Translations under genes and position numbers: made by a program
Shown here: in pieces, positions 11,390 to 23,588 of the stretch
Numbering within the stretch: position 1 is the first letter of the stretch
How the letters are laid out: every line of letters starts with the position of its first letter
From: Hevea brasiliensis
Lineage: Eukaryota > Streptophyta > Magnoliopsida > Malpighiales > Euphorbiaceae
Direction of reading: 5' to 3'
DNA length: 64,000 bases
NCBI RefSeq assembly: GCF_030052815.1
Contig: NC_079498.1
Location: 74,448,992 to 74,512,991 of the forward strand
The notes under the pieces: generated by a model
The model's input: the letters and a program-made list of their open reading frames with translations, nothing else
Databases searched by the model: none
Told to the model about the DNA's origin: nothing

Positions 11390-12746
11390 TGATGAGGGAC
11401 AGAAAGTAGTTGCATGGCATGTACAGCCAGTGTTGATTGATCAGATCAGAATGGCTGCATAGAATAATGAAAAATATCAGAAGCTACTGAAAGAAGTCCA
11501 ACAGGGCAAGAAACCTGAATTCTCTATGAAAGAATATGGTTTATTGCTACATCAGAGCAGAATATGTGTTCCTAATGATGTGGAATTGAGACAGATCATT
11601 ATGAAGGAAGCACATGAGTCTCCTTTTGCTATGCACCCTGGTGGAACTAAAATGTACAAAGAGCTGAAAGAGCATTACTGGTAGATGGGTATGAAAAGGG
11701 ATGTAGCTGATTTTGTCTCCAAATGCCTAACTTGTTCGCAAGTGAAGGCAGAACATCAAGTATCAGCTGGTTTATTACATCCATTACCAGTACCAGAGTG
11801 GAAATGGGAATGGATGACTATGGATTTTGTTATGGGACTTTCGAGGACACAGAATAGTCATGATGCAGTATGGGTTATAGTTAACAGACTGACCAATTCT
11901 GCTCACTTTCTGCCAGTCCAAATGGACTATAGCCTGGAAAGATTGGCCAGATTGTACATAGATGAGATTGTAAGGCTGCATGGAGTGCCAGTATCGATTG
12001 TATCTGACAAAGATCCTAGATTTACTTCTAGATTCTGGGATAGTCTTCAGAGAGCCCTAGGAACTAGATTGAACTGTAGCACGGCATTCCACTCACAGAC
12101 GGATGGCCAATCTGAGAGGGTAATTCAGATATTGGAGGATATGCTAAGGGCTTGTGTGATTGAGTTTGAAGGTAGTTGGGATACACACTTGCCTTTGATT
12201 GAGTTTGCTTATAACAACAGCTACCAATCAAGCATTGGGATGCCTCCATATGAAGCTTTGTATGGTAGGAAGTGTAGAACTCCCCTATGTTGGGATGAAG
12301 TAGGTGAAAGAAAGATGATTGGCCCAGAAATTGTTCAGCAGACAGAGGAAAAGATCAAATTGATCAGAGATCGACTCAAGGCTACATCAGACTGTCAAAA
12401 ATCCTATATTGATTTGAAGAGAAGAGATATTGAATATGCAATGGGTGATAAGGTATTCCTCAAAGTTTCTCCTTGGAAGAGAATTATGAGATTTGGTAGA
12501 AAGGGGAAACTGAGTCCTCGCTTTATCGGACCATATGAAGTTCTGAAAAGGGTGGGTCCTTTGGCATTACCTCCAGAGCTAGAAAGGATACACAGTATCT
12601 TCCATGTGTCCATGTTAAGGAGGTACAGATCTGACCCATCTCATGTTCTATCATTTGAAGAGATTGAGGTAAATCCAGACCTTTCATATGAAAAAGAACC
12701 CGTAGAGATTTTAGCATATGAGGTGAAGCAGCTAAGGAACAAGTAG
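11390..12746 (+). pseudogene. G1 pol part 3: integrase with truncated chromodomain region
   Basis: The longest open stretch is 11685-12746 (353 codons). The upstream zinc-binding domain spans about 11600-11740 (H..H, then CLTC at residues 14-17 of the open stretch), with a TAG just before it. The core catalytic triad is intact: D47, D108 and E144, the last pair separated by 35 residues (DD35E). The C-terminal part has FIGPYEVLKRVG and FHVSMLRRY. After LRNK comes TAG at 12744, and most of the chromodomain that Tekay elements use for targeting is deleted; B2 keeps about 57 bp more here. Confidence 0.9.
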
Positions 12747-12822
12747 ATACCTCTGGTTAAAGTGCTGTGGAACCCACAACTGTTCAGAGACTGAAATAAG
12801 GTAAAATTTCGAGATGAAATTT

Positions 12823-12841
12823 ATTTTAAGGGGGGGAAAAT
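12823..12841 (+). other. G1 polypurine tract
   Basis: TTTTAAGGGGGGGAAAAT lies directly before the 3' LTR and would prime plus-strand DNA synthesis. Confidence 0.9.
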
Positions 12842-13018
12842 TGTAACACCCCTATATTCAGTAGTGCGTTCTACTGTTCCGGTGACTAGTGTTTATCCGG
12901 ACAGCTAGAATGCCTGGAATTATACTTAAATATTAGTGAGGAGACATGAAATAATAATATACAATAGAGGAAAATACAAGAAAAACAAAGGAAAAATAAT
13001 AGCAATGAAATGTAACTA

Positions 13019-13072
13019 AGTTAAATGAGCCAAAAACTGTAGCGATGGGTGACCGCACCGGGAAGTTACGGC
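13019..13072 (+). promoter_or_regulatory. 5S-rRNA-like motif set in G1 3' LTR
   Basis: AGTTAA (13019), GATGGGTGACC (13044-13054) and GGGAAG (13060-13065) occur in the same order as in Cassandra. Confidence 0.45.
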
Positions 13073-16000
13073 GTGGACCGTTGACTAGCCCTGGACTGCG
13101 GGGAACCCTGGAAAATATTTTTAAGACTTATATAAACATCTATTAAAGTATAAATGACAATGGAAATATCAAAAAAAAATTAATTAATTAGTACAGAGAA
13201 AAATGAAAAATTGAGGAATTGACAAAAATCGGTATTACTGAAAAATCAGGAATGCAACCCGAAGAGGGGCATTTTGGTCATTTGACACCCTGAATTGCCT
13301 TTTGACCTAAATTTCCATTAAAAATAAATGATATTGAACTTTGAAAATGTCATGAAAATTAAAATTGTGGTACATAATGTAAATAGTGGAAGAATAGTGG
13401 CAAATTTGCAAAATTAAGAAACTTTGAATAAATAACTATTAGAATTCATTTTGTGCTCCACTAAAATAGCATTTGGGGCACCTAAAAGCTAAAGTGGACT
13501 GAAATGAGTCATCTTCAACCTCTCACCAAGAACCAGCCGAAACCATTCCACCATTAAACCTCCATTGATGTCCGTGGAGAAAGCCACATGCACTCCCATT
13601 CCAAGCTTCATTTCACCATAGTTTCTTCATTAAAAGTGATCACCACACCTTGGGCAGCATTTAGGGAGCAAGAAAGAAAGGTTTTGATGAGTTTTTAATA
13701 AGTTTCAAATTAAGTAAGTACTCATTTCCTCTCCCTTTCTTCATTAATGTTTGTCTTGGTGTTGAGATAAATTGAATTATGGAAGAAATGTTGAGGTTTT
13801 GATGAGTTAGGGTGGTGTTCCATTTTTGGTAGCCATGGAAGTTCAAAATGTTTAGCTTGTTTTTACATGTAAATGGTGATTGAGGTGTTGATTTAGGTGC
13901 TTATATGTATAGGAGTGACTTACCATGTATATAGTTTGAATTTTAAGTTTGAAAAGTTAAAATGGAAGCTTGATGTATATGTGTTACTTTGGCAACCTTA
14001 TGGTGAAGATTGAAAGTGTTTAATTTCATAAAAAGTTTGTTTAATTATGGTACTAAAAGTGGCAGAATATATATATGATATAGTAGTGAATATGTATGTA
14101 ATTTGATGATGGAAGTTATATGTAATGGTTAGGAGTGTTATATGGATATATTATTTAGAATTGAATATTATGAAATGGAAGTGTAAATGGTGCATTGCCA
14201 ATTGGTTATATTCTACCCAAAGTTACTATAATGTAAAGTAATGAATGGCTGTGGTATGATACAAGTACAGAATTTGGTTTGGGAAGTGAAGTATAGTTAA
14301 TTGAATGTGTGATTGGTTGATGCTTCAAAAATATGTTTAGGGCAGTATATGTTTTAGGCTATAAATGGAATTGTGTGACTCCAATTGGTATAAGGCCAAT
14401 TGGAGGTGAAACTAGGCACAAAATGTGCCAACTTTCATCTTGGAAGCCTACCTAAGTTCTGTCCAAAAAGTGACATGAAAATTGACCAAATCCGAATTGG
14501 TGACATTGCAAACCTAATAATTGACCATTTGAACAGCAGTTAGCATTTTAGCCATAACACACTCAAAACATGTCCAAATGACCTGAAATTTATATGGTTG
14601 GAAAGCTTAAACATAGGGCTACAATTTTGGTTCAGATCACCAAACCCAGAAATGACCATAAGCAAGTCAAAATGCTTGCACAAATTCGGGTATAAAAACT
14701 GCCAGAATCGAAAATGGCCTAAAAATGACCTAAGTTTGCTATTTTAGTGCAACCTGTCCAGCATTGGTAAAATGACCATAACTTGGTCTAGTAAACTCCA
14801 AATGACCTAGAATTTATGGCAAAAGTTCACTAAGACATAGACCTACAAGTTTGTAATTCTGACCAAAACTCAAAAACTGAGGAAACTAAGTCATCCAGCT
14901 AGGTCAAAACAGCATACCAAAATCCGATAAATTGCAATAAAATGCAATACACTTGAAAATGAAATTGATAACATATACCAACACTAAAGTACTATAAAAT
15001 GTGACATATTGGTAACATTAGAATTGACTCACTTAGAGTGCATCAAAGGTCAACATTATAGGTTGACTAATGACAGCAATAATTATTAAATAAATTTAAT
15101 AATTGAACCTTATTGTTAGAAATAATTTAAATGAGTACTGAAATACTTTAAATTGTGTGTTTCAGTTAGCAAAGACTCAGGGAAGGAAAAAGAACCACTA
15201 AGTCAATGCCAAGAGGCTATTCATCAGAGGTTTGTGCATGACAGTTATTTCTTTTGAATTTTCAATTGAAATAAATTATGACAATTTGTATGTAATTGCT
15301 TAAATTTTGGAAAATTTGTTTGAATGGAATTTGATGGATACTTATTGCTTGAAAAATATTGCAAATGGTTTGAAACCACAGCTATCATGTATATTTAATT
15401 CAATTCCTTGCTAGCTTGTCTAGTGGGATGAATTGGCTTTGAATTCCCTCTCTGGCTACAGTGTTGAGGTGTGTGTCAGTTGAGGACGAATAGAATGAGT
15501 ACTCATTTATTTGCTAGCTAGCTATGTTATTCCTTATTAGCCATTGGCTTTTGGGATGAATTGGACTTTGGAAATATGATTAAGCTGTGTGTGTGATTTA
15601 TTGATATTCATTGAGACATTGTGAAATGGAATTTAATTCTTTATAACATTTTCTGTCTTATAAATTTAATTATGATTTTAAGTTTCCACAGTTTATATGA
15701 TTTATGGTTTATGGTTTTAAATTGCATTTTCTTAATGTTGTGCACCACTGAGATATTGGCTTAGCGATAGCTTTTTCATTGCTGTCGTAGGTAGACAGAT
15801 AGACAGAGCAGCAGAGTAGGCTGCTTGTGCTATATTTTGGGATTTTGTCGGGTATATTGAGTATACCATCTTTTTGTAATTTTTGTTGTAATGCATGTGC
15901 ACTGTATGTATATATTGTACTTGGTCTTCAGCAGTTGTAAAGTAAAGTTATAAATTATTTTGGCCTATAAAAATATTGTAATATATTTTTCTTATCTCAG

Positions 16001-16291
16001 CTTTTGGAACTACTGGAAATTGATGTTGAATTGAGTTTGATAAATGTTGAGAAATTAATTTGTGTTGAGCCATATTGGAGTTTGGAATTGAACAAATATA
16101 TTGGAAGTGCTTTTTACAGGTTTTTGAAGAACCGTTTTTTTCAAAATACAGATGGCACTCTTTCAAAATTTTTACAGAAATTATTGATACTTCAAATGTG
16201 TTATTTGGTTTCACTTTAGTTAAAAAAAATTTTAACACCTGTCAAAAGTGCTCACTACTGTAAAAAGAAATAAGAAAAGGTTTAAAATCCC

Positions 16292-16353
16292 TTGTAGTAT
16301 ATTTAGTGGGTTATCAGTAGACGAAGTTTGGTAATTCATTAGGTATACTACAA
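16292..16353 (+). other. U5 terminal hairpin, G1 3' LTR
   Basis: TTGTAGTATA pairs perfectly with TATACTACAA, TAGTGGGTTA pairs with TAATTCATTA (three G-U), and TCA pairs with TGG/TGA-type bases beside a loop GTAGACGAAGTT. Confidence 0.75.
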
Positions 16354-16390
16354 GATCATGTTATGCCTTACGGAGGGATAAGGTGTGACA

Positions 16391-17123
16391 TTTATGTTCT
16401 TTTATTTTATTTTCTTTATGTTTGTAAACTCACCATGAGTAAGTAATTCCTTTATTCTGGAGTTAGGAGAGTAGCATTTGCAATTGTTATTATGGATAAA
16501 TATTGAGTTTTATTTATTGGATTTGAGTTTAGTTCTTTGATTCAATTTCTTGTGATCTTAATGCATGCTATGTGTTGGTACTCACTTAGTATTTATTATA
16601 GATATTAATTGAAAGACTGAAAGGTCAAGATTAATATTAGAAAATCAAGATCTTGAACCTAGGAAATCTTACCTAGAGATAGGCTGATGATCTTTGTGGA
16701 GTTCCAAAATTAATCATAGATTCTTAAAGGGTTTTAATTAATTTAATCACCATGAGAGTAGGGTTTAGGTTAATTAAAATACACCTTGAGTGCCTTGAGA
16801 GAGGACTCAGGTTAACTTAGGATTAATTTTCATCAAGGCAACTATTCTCAATCTGATGAATAGACAAGATTAAAATCCATAGTAAGGTTGCAATGTGAAA
16901 TATTAATTCTAGAATTTCTTTTATAAATAGTTTAATTCAAAATTTACTTTTAGCATCCAAAATAGGTTTAACTCATTCTCTATCTATATTTAGTAGCCTA
17001 AACAGTCAGAATTGCTATATAGCCTGGTACTTGCTAATTAAATTCCTCATGGGAACGATACTTCACTCACTACTCTATTACTTGTTAGCGACCCATGCAC
17101 TTGCGGTGGTTGTAAAACCAACA
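16391..17123 (+). mobile_element. Athila/Tat-like LTR, right part
   Basis: It begins with the second TTTAT of the G1 target duplication and continues the sequence interrupted at 3722. The terminal stretch (GGGAACGATACTTC, then GACCCATGCACTTGCGG) resembles the LTR ends of Athila/Tat-type elements. It appears to end near ACCAACA (17117-17123), where Copia E gag sequence starts on the other strand, so this LTR was probably inserted in Copia E. No coding sequence. Confidence 0.5.
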
Positions 17124-17594
17124 AACACCTACAATCTCCACAAATCTATCATGCATCTCACTTATGGTTTCATCCGACTTCATCTTGAACAATTCATATT
17201 GATAGATGAGGGAATCCATCTTATTCTCCTTTACTTGACTAGTACCCTCATGAGTAACCACCAAGGCATCCCAAATTTCTTTTGCAGTAGACTTCATACA
17301 CACTTTATTATATTCACTTCTACTTAATGCAAAAAATAGAACATGAATAGCCTTATCATTTAAAGCCACTCTTCTTTTCTCTTGCTCACTCCATTCACCT
17401 TTCAACTTAGCTACATGCACACCATCCACAATTTTAGTTGGGGTGAATGGCCCATTTTCTACAACATCCCACAATTCAACCCCTTCTAATTTAAGGAAAT
17501 AATATATCCTATTTTTCCAATATAAGAAGTCATTACCATCAAAGAAAGGAGGTCTTACCATCGGTTGACCTTCTTGTGCATTGAGGGTTGCCAT
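17124..17594 (-). pseudogene. Copia E gag, N-terminal part (UBN2-type), truncated
   Basis: The reverse-strand frame starts at the ATG at 17594 (MATLNAQEGQPM), about 43 bases after its PBS. It has the Copia Gag pattern: PPFFDGNDFLYWKNRI, DKAIHVLFFALSRSEYNKV, AKEIWDALVVTHEGTSQVK and ISEMHDRFVEIV. The reading after VEIV (about 17130) is from the abutting Athila-like LTR and is not Gag. Gag would form virus-like particles in the cytoplasm. Zinc knuckle and pol are missing. The start is supported by spacing to the PBS and by family resemblance. Confidence 0.8.
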
Positions 17595-17636
17595 TGATCT
17601 TTACTCCAAGATGATTAAATCTTGTAGAATGGAAAC

Positions 17637-17650
17637 TAGCTCTGATACCA
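17637..17650 (-). other. Copia E primer binding site
   Basis: The reverse complement reads TGGTATCAGAGCTA, the tRNA-Met complement, between the LTR end and gag. Confidence 0.85.
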
Positions 17651-17652
17651 CT

Positions 17653-17831
17653 TGTTGTCCCTTGTAGCAACCCAAGAGGGCAGGTGAATTGGGTTCTAAT
17701 TTCAAAATTAAAGACTAAAAGAAATTTAGACACAAAGAATAGTAGAGGAAGAAGGATGACACAAGAAATTTATAGAGGTTCGGCTATCCTAAGCCTACAT
17801 CCTCTCCTCAAGGCCCTCCTTGAGCATTAAA
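17653..17831 (-). repeat. Copia E 5' LTR, 3' end only
   Basis: On the reverse strand the LTR ends GGGACAACA just before the PBS. Only about 180 bp remain; Copia D starts at 17832, and the rest of the LTR is not in this window. Confidence 0.65.
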
Positions 17832-19932
17832 TATTAGTAATATGCCCTCGAGCATATCATTTAGTATGTATCTTGTACATGTTTTATTAATAAAAAGGCA
17901 ATTTCACTTTTCCATTTACATAATATATTTATGTGTAATAGAAAAGGTCCATTGATATTTTGTTAGAAATTCTATTCTTAAGTTATTAAGAATATGAGTG
18001 ACAGTATTTCTAGCACAAAGTATCATAAATTGGTTCACAATCGAGGATACTTCACACAGGATATGACTTATCTAGAAAGATTGTATTCATGTTTGTTCCC
18101 AATGTATTTATATGAGATATAAATAAGATGGAATGGTGAGTCTCATGCTATATAACAAACATGATAGGTACTTATGCCTGATAAGTAACCCGAACCAGTG
18201 ACACTTATGACAAGCACAAAACTCTTCTCAATGCATTGTCATAAATAATATCAGTGCATATAATCTTTAGACCAAAGATAACACATTGTATATAGGTGGT
18301 TTGAGTTTGATACTACTTTCATACTTGTACTATGTATGGGTATATGGGCATGTGTTGGCTCCTACTAGTTATATATGGAGGTAGGTATTGATCAAGATGG
18401 AATCTGTTACCCTAAGTAAACAGGGATAAAATCCTATGTTCATTTAATTGTTCTTGATGTTTCAAGTTCCTGGCCAGGACAAATAGATTTAATCAGAAAA
18501 GAGTTTCTGATGAGAAAATCTTTTTAATCAAGAATTAGAATTAAAAGAGAACATAATATTCATAGCAAATGGGGTTTGACATAAACCATGACTCCAGCTC
18601 GAATTGGGATTTTGTAACAGAGAGATTCTAGTGCATAGTAACGTATGATTAAAGGTTCATTTAAGGTATTCCTTATTATTGATTGGGTGGTCATGGCATG
18701 CTATGCTAGGTGTTAACCATAGTCTATGAGATGCCTAAAATGATTTAGAGAAATCATTTATGGTAAGAAAAGGTTCTGATGATATTAAGAGTTGATATCA
18801 TATCTCATTGCCAATTAGTGATGAGCCTAGTGAGTCACACACATACACAAGTAATCTCCAAGTTAAATGTGATTTAATTAATTAGTTAAAGCGTTTAATT
18901 GATTAATTATATAGGTTTGGTTTGCAATTAGATTGCAAAGTCCCTAGCATGACTTGAAACCAAATCTAAGTTATTGGATGTATAGTATAAGCTGAATTTA
19001 TATTTAAAGTATTTAAATATGAATTTAATTATGAGAAATTAATTAATAGATATTAATTAATTAATTAATTTATATTTGATATAAATTGATTAAAAGAGGA
19101 AAAATAATTATTTTGGGTTGAGAACTCAAAATTACTACACAAGGGTAATTTGGTCATTTCATAGGGTGACATGTGGCACTATGAGATGGTAACACATGGC
19201 ACTATATAAGCTTGCCATTTGTCTTCCAATAATGCATGATGATCAAAGTCAAGATTAAATCTAGTTTTGACACTTGACTTAATGTGATTAGGTTAATTAA
19301 AATTAAGATGCAATCAGAAGATGACATGTGGCAAGGGTTTTAAGTGATGACCTAATTATAAAAGGGAAAGAATGAAAGAATAAAATAATATTCTGATTTT
19401 TTCTCAAAGGTGCCACCACCCATGAAGCTCCTCTCCTCTCTTCTTCTTCTTCTCTCATCAATTCAAAGAGAATTGCCCATATTCTCTTGAATTAAAATTG
19501 CTAGAAATTGTTTCTAGTGTCCTATATACATTTACAACCTCTCTAAAGGCAAATCCCTAATTTCTAATTGGTTGGCAAGGCTTGAGAAGCTGTTCAAGGG
19601 GCTGCCATTGGTGATCTTGGTGTGGAAAAGCTAGAGAGACAACATTTGGGGTCCTAGGCGCTTTCCCAAGGTACCAATCACATCTACAGTGCATCAAAAG
19701 GTTAGTGCACATATTCTTATATCAATCTAGGGTTCTAATGAATTAATATGTTAATTCAAAAATCTTAAATTGCAAATGTAGATTCTAATACATATTAAAA
19801 GGGTTTTAATATGCAATTGAACATTGTAATCAATTAGGTATATAATGAATCTTGCATGATGCATGAGACCCTAGAAGAAAATTTTTGAATTCAATGTTCT
19901 AATCTAATAATTTTCATGCTTCCGCTTCCACA
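17832..19932 (+). repeat. Copia D 5' LTR (2101 bp)
   Basis: It matches the Copia C LTRs end to end, from TATTAGTAATATGCCC to CTTCCACA. A TATA-like sequence, TATAAAA (19357-19363), aligns with TATTTAA in the Copia C LTRs and is followed by a CT-rich leader. There is no protein gene. Confidence 0.9.
19357..19363 (+). promoter_or_regulatory. Candidate TATA box of Copia D LTR
   Basis: TATAAAA lies about 575 bp before the LTR end and aligns with TATTTAA in both Copia C LTRs (51152, 58592). Confidence 0.45.
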
Positions 19933-19934
19933 AT

Positions 19935-19947
19935 TGCTATTAGAGCC
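19935..19947 (+). other. Copia D primer binding site, mutated
   Basis: TGCTATTAGAGCC differs at one base from the Copia C site TGGTATTAGAGCC. Confidence 0.75.
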
Positions 19948-20289
19948 ACTATATTTGCCATTTAGATTGTTTAATATATGATTTAATTGTGTGATTTGAT
20001 CATAAGATAATTGATTCATTGCTAGTTGCAAAGAAAAATGTGGCGGCATGCTTAGTTGTGCACCTTGGTGCACATGGTTTGAGCACCACCATGGTGCGCA
20101 TTATATTGGACTTCAATTGTAACACTCCTATTAGCATAGCCTGGTATATTTTACTATTCCGGTAACCAGTGTCGATCCGGACAAATAAGAGAAGTAGAAC
20201 CATATCTAAGACACCTAGTTAAGCCCTGAACGCAAATAATTAGTAATTGTTAATTAGTTAAATATAAATAAGAAAAACAAAACACGAGA

Positions 20290-20347
20290 AGTTAAATGAG
20301 TTGAGAGTCACAGCGATGGGTGACCTTCTCGGGAAGGACTGCGAGGT
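20290..20347 (+). promoter_or_regulatory. 5S-rRNA-like motif set in B1
   Basis: AGTTAA (20290), GAGAG (20303), GATGGGTGACC (20315-20325), GGGAAG (20331) and GCGAGG (20341) occur in 5S order. It is the clearest Gypsy example in the window. Confidence 0.5.
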
Positions 20348-20378
20348 CAATTTAAACTCAAATTTCGAATCGTAAAAT

Positions 20379-22484
20379 TGAAGGAACGGAAGCGTGAAAA
20401 ACACAAGTTTATACCATTGAATTCAAAAATTTTCACCTAGGGTCACATGCATCATGCAAGATTTATTTTTATCTATTTGATTTCAATGATAAACAACATA
20501 TTAAAACTCTTTTAATATGTTTTTGGATCTGTATTTGCTATTTAAGATTTTAAAATTAATCAGATTAATTTTAGAACCCTAGATTAAATCAATAACGATT
20601 ACACTAACCTCTTGATGCACTGCAGCGTGTCTGCGCCTTTGAGATTCGTCTTCAGGACACCAGATGTTGTCCCTCTAGCTTTTCCACACCAAGAACACCT
20701 TTGGCAGCCCTTGAAAAGCTTCTAAAGCCTTTTCTATTAATTAGAAATTCAAGTTCTGCCTTTTAAGAGATTAGAGATGTAAACAGGACACTAGAAACAA
20801 TTTCTAGTGTTCTTAATTCAAAAGATTGATGGCTAATCTCTTTGAATTGATGAGAGATGAAGAAGAATAGAGGGAGGGCTGCAAAATGGCGTGACCAAGG
20901 AGTGTGGCTACTGGTTGTCTTTTATTTTCTCATAACAACACTTAAATAACTAGGTTAACACATTAAACCCTTGCCACATGTCACCCTTTGATTAGCTCTA
21001 GGTTTAAGTGACCCAATCACATTGTGCCAAGTGTCAAACCTATATGTAATCTTGATTTTAATCATCTTACATGATTAAAAAACATTTGGCAAGCTTATGT
21101 GTTATGCCATGTGTCACCATCTCATGGTGCCACGTGTCACACTGCAAAATGACCAAAATGCCCCTGTGTCTTAATTTTGAGTTCTCAACCCAAAATAATT
21201 ATTTTTCTTCTTCTAATTAATTTATATCAAATATAAATTAATTAATTAATCTCTATTAATTAATTTCTCATTAATTAAATTCATATTTAAACACTTTAAA
21301 TATAAATTTAACTTATATTATACATCCAATAATCTAGATTTGATTTCAAGTCATGCTAGGGACTTTGCAAACTAATTGCAAACCAAACCTATTTAATTAA
21401 TCAATTAAACTCTTTAATTAATTAATTAAATCATATTTAATTAGGTGATAACTTGTGTATGTGTGTGACTTACTAGGCTCATCACTAATTGGCAATGAGA
21501 CATGATATCAACTCTTAATATCATCAGAACTCTTTCTTACCATAAATGATTTCTCTAAATCATTTTATGAACCTCATAGACCATGGTTAACACCTAGCAT
21601 AGCATGCCATGGCCACCCAATTAGTAATAAGGTTTACCTTAAATGAACCTATAATCATATGTTACCATGCACTAGAATCTCTCTGTTACAAATCCCAACT
21701 CAAGCTGGAGTCATGGTTTATGTCAAACTCCATTTGCTATGAATATTATGTTCTCTTTTAATTCCAGTTCTTGATTAAAAAGATTTTCTCATCAGAAACT
21801 CTTTTCTGAATAAATCTATCTGTCCTGGCCAGGAACTTGAAACATCAAGAACAATTAAATGAACATAGGATTTTATCTCTATTTGCTTAGAGGAACAGAT
21901 TCCATCTTGATCAACACCTACCTCCATATATAACTAGTAGGAGCCAACACATGCCCATATACCCATACACAGTACAAGTATGAAAGCAGTATCAAACTCA
22001 AACTACCTATATACAAGATAATTGTGCTATCTCAGGTCTAAAGATTATATGCACTGATATGATTTATGACATAACATTGACAAGAGTAAACTCCATGTGC
22101 TTGTCATAAGTGTCACTGGTTTGGCCTACTTATCATTTATAAGTGCCTATCATGTTTGTTATATGGCATGAGACTGACCATTCCATCTTATTTATATCTC
22201 ATATAAATAACTTGGGAACAAACATGAATACAATCTTTCTGGATAAGTCATGTCCTTATTATGAAGTATCCTCGATTGTGAACCTATTTATGATACTTCG
22301 TGCTAGAAATATTGTCACTCATATTCTTAACAACTTAAGAATAATATTTCTAACAAAATATCAATGGACCTTTTCTATTACACATAAATATATTATGTAA
22401 ACGGAAAAGTGAAAATGCTTTTTATTAATAAAAATATGTACAAGATACATACTAAATGATATGCTCTAGGGCATATTACTAACA
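20379..22484 (-). mobile_element. Solo LTR of Copia C family, reverse, inside B1
   Basis: It is the reverse complement of the Copia C LTR over its full 2106 bp (TGAAGGAACGG to CATATTACTAACA), flanked by the direct repeat AAAAT (20374-20378 and 22485-22489). It is very similar to the 3' LTR of Copia C, so the family amplified recently. It has no internal sequence. Confidence 0.95.
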
Positions 22485-23588
22485 AAAATGTGATACCGCA
22501 GTCCTTAGGACTATTGTGAACACAGTGAAAAAGAGAAAATCATGAAAAAGAATTGTTAAGCAGGTCAAATAATTAGATCAGGGATCCAGAAGAAATATTG
22601 AATTATTTGCAAACCGAGTCAAACCGACGAGGGGCAATTTGGTCACTTGACCCCTAGAGCTGACTCCTGACCTGACTGTCAAATAAAATAAGTGACAAGA
22701 AAATTTCAGAATTGGAAATTAAATTAAAGAACTAATGGAAAAATAAATGCAAAAGAAAAAGAAAAAGAAAAAATTTTATTACATCACCTTACATCACCCT
22801 TATGACATCATCATGATATCAAAATTGAATTTAAATTTCCTACCTAAATTTACTAAGTCAAAAACATTTTTAAAGACTTAAAAATACATAAAAAAAAAAG
22901 AAAATCATATTTCCTTCTTCCTCACCCAAATGTGCCGCCCTCCTTTCTTCCTCACCACCATGAAAACTCCATGAAAGCTTAAAACTAAGCTTGCTTCCAA
23001 CCACTTCAACCCACTTTGACCCCAAAATAAACCATAAGAAATTGTTAGAACAACTTGAGAAGAAGATTGATCAAGAAAGAAAGAAGAAAAGAAGAAACAA
23101 AAAATTGAAGATTAAACATCAAAGTTGAGGTTAGTCATCAAAACTTGGAAATTGTAGTTAAATGTTTATGTTCTAGTTCGAGTAACTTAGAGTTTAACTT
23201 AAAATCAAAAGAAAATATTTGTTGGAGGACAAAATGTGAAATTCAGCCAGCTAGGGTTTAGGCTTGAGGATGGATAATTTTGATACAAATTATGAATTAG
23301 TTAAGTGTGAATGAGTGTATAAATACTAAATATACATTTAGAATTCAACAAATGAGTTAAACATGGAAGTTAGGGTTTTGGACCTAGGATTTGGGAGACA
23401 AAATTTTGAGAATTGGTCAAATAGTGTGTTTGATCTTGTTTGAGCTAAAAAATGGTCATGTATGACCAATTGTGGTATGTTGGAAGTATGGGAATGAAGT
23501 GGAAATTTGGATTGGATATGGTCATTATGTAGGTAGCATGACCAAGGTCCCTTTCAGGGACCAAAACTGAAAATTTACCAACCTAATT

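Larger units (their letters stand above)
3723..16390 (+). mobile_element. G1: full-length Ty3/Gypsy (Tekay/Del-type) retrotransposon, decayed
   Basis: A complete element of 12,668 bp: 5' LTR, PBS, gag, protease, RT, RNase H, integrase, PPT, 3' LTR. It is flanked by the 5-bp direct repeat TTTAT (3718-3722 and 16391-16395), which proves insertion as one unit into the Athila-like sequence. The order RT-RNaseH-IN and the IN C-terminus (FHVSMLRRY, then PVEIL and LRNK) fit a Tekay/Del chromovirus. The two LTRs differ at many sites and the coding region has many stops, so the insertion is old. RT is split by a younger Cassandra-containing insert. Confidence 0.95.
12842..16390 (+). repeat. G1 3' LTR (3549 bp)
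   Basis: It starts TGTAACACCCC and ends AGGTGTGACA and matches the 5' LTR along its full length with scattered substitutions and small indels. It contains the 5S-like motif set (13019-13072), the CACTGAG hairpin region (15746-15766) and a well-paired U5 hairpin (16292-16353). Confidence 0.95.
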
